Shown: positions 61,111 through 64,000 of the stretch, in pieces
How positions within the stretch are numbered: position 1 is the first letter of the stretch
How the letters are laid out: each line of letters begins with the position of its first letter
Translations under genes and position numbers: made by a program
The notes under the pieces: model-generated
The model's database searches: none
The model's input: only the letters and a program-made list of their open reading frames with translations
What the model was told of the DNA's origin: nothing
Origin: Sporobacter sp963663605
GTDB lineage: Bacteria; Bacillota; Clostridia; Oscillospirales; Oscillospiraceae
Direction: 5' to 3'
NCBI GenBank assembly: GCA_963663605.2
Contig: CAXXVF010000002.1
Span: forward strand, 62,001-126,000
Length of the DNA: 64,000 nucleotides

Positions 61111-63474
61111 TTACGCCTTGCCCAGCGCTTTGAGCACCTTGTCGGGCGTCGCGGGCGGGTCTACCCATTCGCCGATCGCGTTGTGGATGGCGATGATGAC
61201 GAGATGGGTGTTGGCCAGAGAATGGCTGATGCCGTTGGCCCCGTATGCGGCGTTGCCGGCGCGCGTCTCCAGAAATTCCTGCTGGACCGGCGGCACGTCG
61301 AGGATCGTCGGCTTCTTGTGTTCGATCATGTTCGTATTGAGCCGGACGCCCGTCCGCTCGTCGAAGATGAAGTCCTCCAGCAGCTGGCAGCCCTGGCTGA
61401 AATACATGACCTGGTCGATCTGGCTTTCAAGGGATATCGGCCGCATGACCTTTCCGGGGTCGGCGACGACGCCGAACCGGAGGATCTCCACTTCGCCCGT
61501 CTCCGTATCCACCGCCACCTCACAGTAGGCCGTGTTCATCGTGTCGAGGATTTTCCCCATTTCTCCTGTCGACCACACCGACAGGGGCGGCCTTCCGGAA
61601 TGGGTCGCAAAGAGATTCAGCGGAACGGCCTGTTTTAGGGGGGCTTTCTTTTCCGAATCGGCTTTGATGAAGACATAGCCGCCCATAAGGTCGAGGTCCT
61701 CCGGCTTTAAGCCCGCAAACGGGCCGGGCTGGGGAGGGGGCGGGCCGAAGCCGCCCGGCGGGGGCGGGTTCTCCGCGTATTCAATAGCGCCTTCAAGAAT
61801 GCGCTGCTTGAGCTTAACGGCGCACTCCTTCATGACCCAGGCGGACGCCGTCGTCCCGTCCGAGCCGCCGCCGACAGGCGTAAATTTCTCTTTATAGTCG
61901 AAATCGATACTGATGTCGTCATATTCGAGGCCAAGCTCTTCGGCCGCGACCATGGCGTTGCATTCAACGGCAAACACGCCGAAAAGCGGGCCCTGCGTCG
62001 GCATGTGCACGACGCCGTCGCGCAGCTCCAGCTTGGCGTTATACCGCGCGCCGGAGTGCCGCGGGCACATCTGGTAACGGAAGCTCATGCCGTGCATCCG
62101 TCCGTCCGGCAGCTTTTTCATGCCGGCCCTGTGCCAGTTCCAATTCATCAGTTTCCGTCCGGCCTCGATGCAGCGGTCAAAACTGGGCACGGGATTGGAA
62201 TCGCTCTGTGAAGTCGGGCCATGCAGGTTCAGCCGCGCAATATCGATGGGGTCTTTGCCAAGCTTCTCGGCGATCAGATAGACCGCCATCGTGCCGGAAT
62301 CCCAGTTGAACGGGCAGTGCTGCCCGCTGACATACATCATCCCGCGGTTGGAGTCTACAATCTCCATCTGCTGGCGGATATTCTGGCATCTGAATGTCTT
62401 GTACGGGCCCTGTATCAGGTCGCCGACATGTCCGAAGCCGGAGCTTCCCCAGATGCCGGCGTCCGCTATTGAAAAGTCGTCGATGACGGTGATTGTGCCG
62501 TCGTCCTTGAAACCGACCGTCATATGCATATAGCGCTCGTTCATGATGAAGTCGTAGGAGTCCTCCCGCGTGTTCATGCACCGGACCGGCCTGCCGGTCC
62601 GTTTTGCCAGCAGCGGCGTGATCTCCTGGGACTTCCGAAGGCCCCAGTCGCAGTATTTGCCGCCCATGAACAGGCCCTCCTGGATCGTTTTTTCCATAGG
62701 CATATCGTACATGGCGGCAATCGCGTACCGTTCCCGGACCGCGCCTTCTATATGCAGGCTCTTTCCTTCACCGCGGTAAAAGTCGTCCGACCACCACGCG
62801 ACCGAACCGGAGGGATTGGGGAAATGAGAAGCGAAAGGAGGCAGATACAGGTCGTATTCGAGTATATGATCGGCCGCTTGGTAGCCGCCCTCAATATCGC
62901 CCTGTACGGTGTTGGAATATGCGACGTTTCCTTTCTTGGGCGGGTTTTCGGGTCCGCCTTCTCTGGGCGGGCCGAAAGTGGGGGTCGCCCGGTCCTGCGG
63001 CCGGATCACAAAGGCGTCCGATTTCCTGCCTTCCATGAGATTCACGACATGGGGCAGGACTTCCCATTCGACGTCGAGTTCAAGCAGGGCCTGCTCGCAG
63101 ATGTCCTCGCTTTCGGCGACGACGATGACGGCCACCTCGCCGCCCTCCTGGTCGGCGATATTGTCCAGCCATGGTCTGGGCGAACCCCAGTGCTCGGCGA
63201 AGCTTTTAAGGTTTTTGATATCGTCGTCTTCCCAGGTGAGGATGTCCACAACGCCGGGAACAGCGCTTGCTTTTGTTGTGTCTACGCTCAGGACCTTTGC
63301 GTTGGCGTAGGGGCTTCTGAGGAATTTGGCGTGGAGCATATCCGGGACGACATAGTCGATGCCGAATTTCGCGATGCCTGTAGCCAGAGCGTACGACAGC
63401 TTGCCGGGGAGGTTTCTTTTCCCGACGACGCGGAATTCTTCACGCTGTCCGTTTTTTCCAGCTAAATCCGCCAT
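61111..63474 (-). CDS. Molybdenum hydroxylase large (molybdopterin-binding) subunit
   Basis: The 787-residue protein is of the xanthine dehydrogenase/aldehyde oxidase family: an N-terminal VVGKRNLPGKLSYALATG segment, LHAKFLRSPYANAKV, WGSSGFGHVGD, GGSDGTTASAWVMKECAVKL and a late GANGISHSLANTHLV holding the usual Glu region. A Pro/Gly-rich insert (about 690-712) is unusual. I place the start at 63474, 5 bases after the small-subunit stop, behind GGAGG; a longer frame to 63765 is shadow. It would hydroxylate a heterocycle or aldehyde, or work in reverse as a reductase. Substrate not readable. Confidence 0.9.
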   Translation of the reverse strand: MADLAGKNGQREEFRVVGKRNLPGKLSYALATGIAKFGIDYVVPDMLHAKFLRSPYANAKVLSVDTTKASAVPGVVDILTWEDDDIKNLKSFAEHWGSPRPWLDNIADQEGGEVAVIVVAESEDICEQALLELDVEWEVLPHVVNLMEGRKSDAFVIRPQDRATPTFGPPREGGPENPPKKGNVAYSNTVQGDIEGGYQAADHILEYDLYLPPFASHFPNPSGSVAWWSDDFYRGEGKSLHIEGAVRERYAIAAMYDMPMEKTIQEGLFMGGKYCDWGLRKSQEITPLLAKRTGRPVRCMNTREDSYDFIMNERYMHMTVGFKDDGTITVIDDFSIADAGIWGSSGFGHVGDLIQGPYKTFRCQNIRQQMEIVDSNRGMMYVSGQHCPFNWDSGTMAVYLIAEKLGKDPIDIARLNLHGPTSQSDSNPVPSFDRCIEAGRKLMNWNWHRAGMKKLPDGRMHGMSFRYQMCPRHSGARYNAKLELRDGVVHMPTQGPLFGVFAVECNAMVAAEELGLEYDDISIDFDYKEKFTPVGGGSDGTTASAWVMKECAVKLKQRILEGAIEYAENPPPPGGFGPPPPQPGPFAGLKPEDLDLMGGYVFIKADSEKKAPLKQAVPLNLFATHSGRPPLSVWSTGEMGKILDTMNTAYCEVAVDTETGEVEILRFGVVADPGKVMRPISLESQIDQVMYFSQGCQLLEDFIFDERTGVRLNTNMIEHKKPTILDVPPVQQEFLETRAGNAAYGANGISHSLANTHLVIIAIHNAIGEWVDPPATPDKVLKALGKA

Positions 63475-63478
63475 ATGC

Positions 63479-64000
63479 TCAAACCTCCTTTGACATTTCC
63501 AGCGCCGCTTCCATAATAGCCGTAGAATGGCGCGGATATGTGCCGCAGATACAGATGTTGCCCGACAGTGCCTCACGGATTTCCGCCTCGGTTGGGTTCG
63601 GGTTTTTATCCAGAAGCGCTTTGGCGGTGACCATAAAACCGGGCGTGCAGTAGCCGCACTGCATAGCGTCCCACTTGCAGTACGCGTCGATGAGCGGCTT
63701 CCATTTCGAATCGGCCGCGATGCCCTCAATGGTAAGGATGGGCTTGCCTTCACACTCGGCAGCAAGCGTCGTGCAGGCCAAAACAGCGCGGCCGTCCATG
63801 ATGACCGTGCAGGCGCCGCATACGCCGCGGTCGCACATATGCTTGGTGCCCGTGAGCCCCAAACGGTACTGGAGCGCGCGGTGAAGCGTCCAGTGCGGTT
63901 CGATCAGGACCTGACACGCTTTACCGTTGATATTCAGCCGGACGATTTCAGGCAGCGCGCATTCCGGATGTTCCGACGCGCAGTGGCTTTTAAGCTCCGT
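63479..64000 (-). CDS. Molybdenum hydroxylase [2Fe-2S] subunit (cut by right edge)
   Basis: The frame is open to the window edge, giving 173 residues. It has ferredoxin-type CDRGVCGACTV and the second cluster motifs CGYCTPGF and CICGTYPRH of the CoxS/XdhC family, with LNINGKACQVLIEPHWTLHR upstream. A further Cys pair (SHCASEHPEC) extends the N-terminus beyond the usual start, so the protein may be longer than CoxS or carry another domain upstream. It passes electrons from the molybdenum subunit to the FAD subunit. The start lies outside the window. Confidence 0.9.
   Translation of the reverse strand, partial: TELKSHCASEHPECALPEIVRLNINGKACQVLIEPHWTLHRALQYRLGLTGTKHMCDRGVCGACTVIMDGRAVLACTTLAAECEGKPILTIEGIAADSKWKPLIDAYCKWDAMQCGYCTPGFMVTAKALLDKNPNPTEAEIREALSGNICICGTYPRHSTAIMEAALEMSKEV

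Noticed and set aside
62524..63465. Plus-strand open frame of 313 codons
   Set aside because: Shadow of the molybdenum subunit gene.
1..64000. CRISPR arrays, tRNA or rRNA genes, insertion sequences, prophage
   Set aside because: No regularly spaced repeats, cloverleaf-like sequences, transposase motifs or phage structural genes were seen. The only repeats are the oriented intergenic family.

Overview
The window reads as chromosome of an anaerobic, spore-forming Firmicute of class Clostridia, probably near Oscillospiraceae/Eubacteriales. The grounds are a SpoIID homologue, S-layer-homology proteins, a phosphotransbutyrylase/butyrate kinase pair, a hybrid cluster protein, Old-Yellow-Enzyme/Fe-S flavoenzymes, an L10 leader of the Gram-positive type, strong GGAGG ribosome binding sites and several TTG starts. 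Base composition is moderately GC-rich except around 50.6-53.0 kb, which is clearly AT-richer. I saw no tRNA, rRNA, CRISPR array, transposase or phage structural gene.

Layout. 0-3 kb: a leftward XRE regulator, small HAD phosphatase and ImmA/IrrE metallopeptidase (cut by the left edge) face a rightward Y-family DNA polymerase. Five GAAGTT boxes lie among overlapping promoters between them, which looks like a LexA-independent, protease-relieved switch on translesion synthesis. 3-11 kb: a lipoprotein, a 12-TM/LuxR fusion regulator, a DUF1836 / coiled-coil / UbiB-kinase operon, and two overlapping flavodoxin-fold genes. 10.8-16.7 kb: an SLH-anchored trypsin-like protease, then a Crp/Fnr regulator divergent from ferredoxin and hcp (nitrosative/redox stress), and an HD hydrolase. 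16.7-20.7 kb: PadR/HAAS membrane regulator pair convergent with a three-gene ABC-2 transporter. 21-26 kb: two tandem, very similar NADH:flavin oxidoreductases and a ferritin-like protein. 26-31.6 kb: rsmE, aconitase-family hydratase plus NADP isocitrate dehydrogenase (2-oxoglutarate supply), and an rplJ-rplL operon with an L10 leader.

31.7-43.5 kb: a MacB/FtsX-type ABC system with two permeases, ptb-buk (butyryl-CoA to butyrate plus ATP), an alanine/glycine:Na+ symporter, malic enzyme, spoIID and small membrane proteins. 43.6-50.5 kb: a MarR-led heterodimeric ABC exporter with one degenerate ATP site, and a four-domain CoA-disulfide reductase/rhodanese/TusA/DsrE protein. 50.6-53.3 kb: an AT-rich SLH protein and a long spacer without genes. 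53.3-58.4 kb: HAD phosphatase, thiamine pyrophosphokinase, Cys-rich protein, flavodoxin, methyltransferase, MFS transporter. 58.7-64 kb: a three-subunit molybdenum hydroxylase whose FAD subunit carries a complete GltD-like NAD(P)H oxidoreductase inserted in the middle; it runs off the right edge.

A family of GC-rich intergenic repeats (core AAATCCCGCCCGCCGCCC, then a GGGGCTTCGCCCC hairpin) occurs at least seven times, always in the same orientation whatever the direction of the neighbouring genes. The strongest candidates for something new are the XRE/HAD/ImmA-IrrE/DinB switch, the GltD-inserted molybdenum hydroxylase and the oriented repeat family. All functions are read from sequence motifs by eye; no database search was possible.
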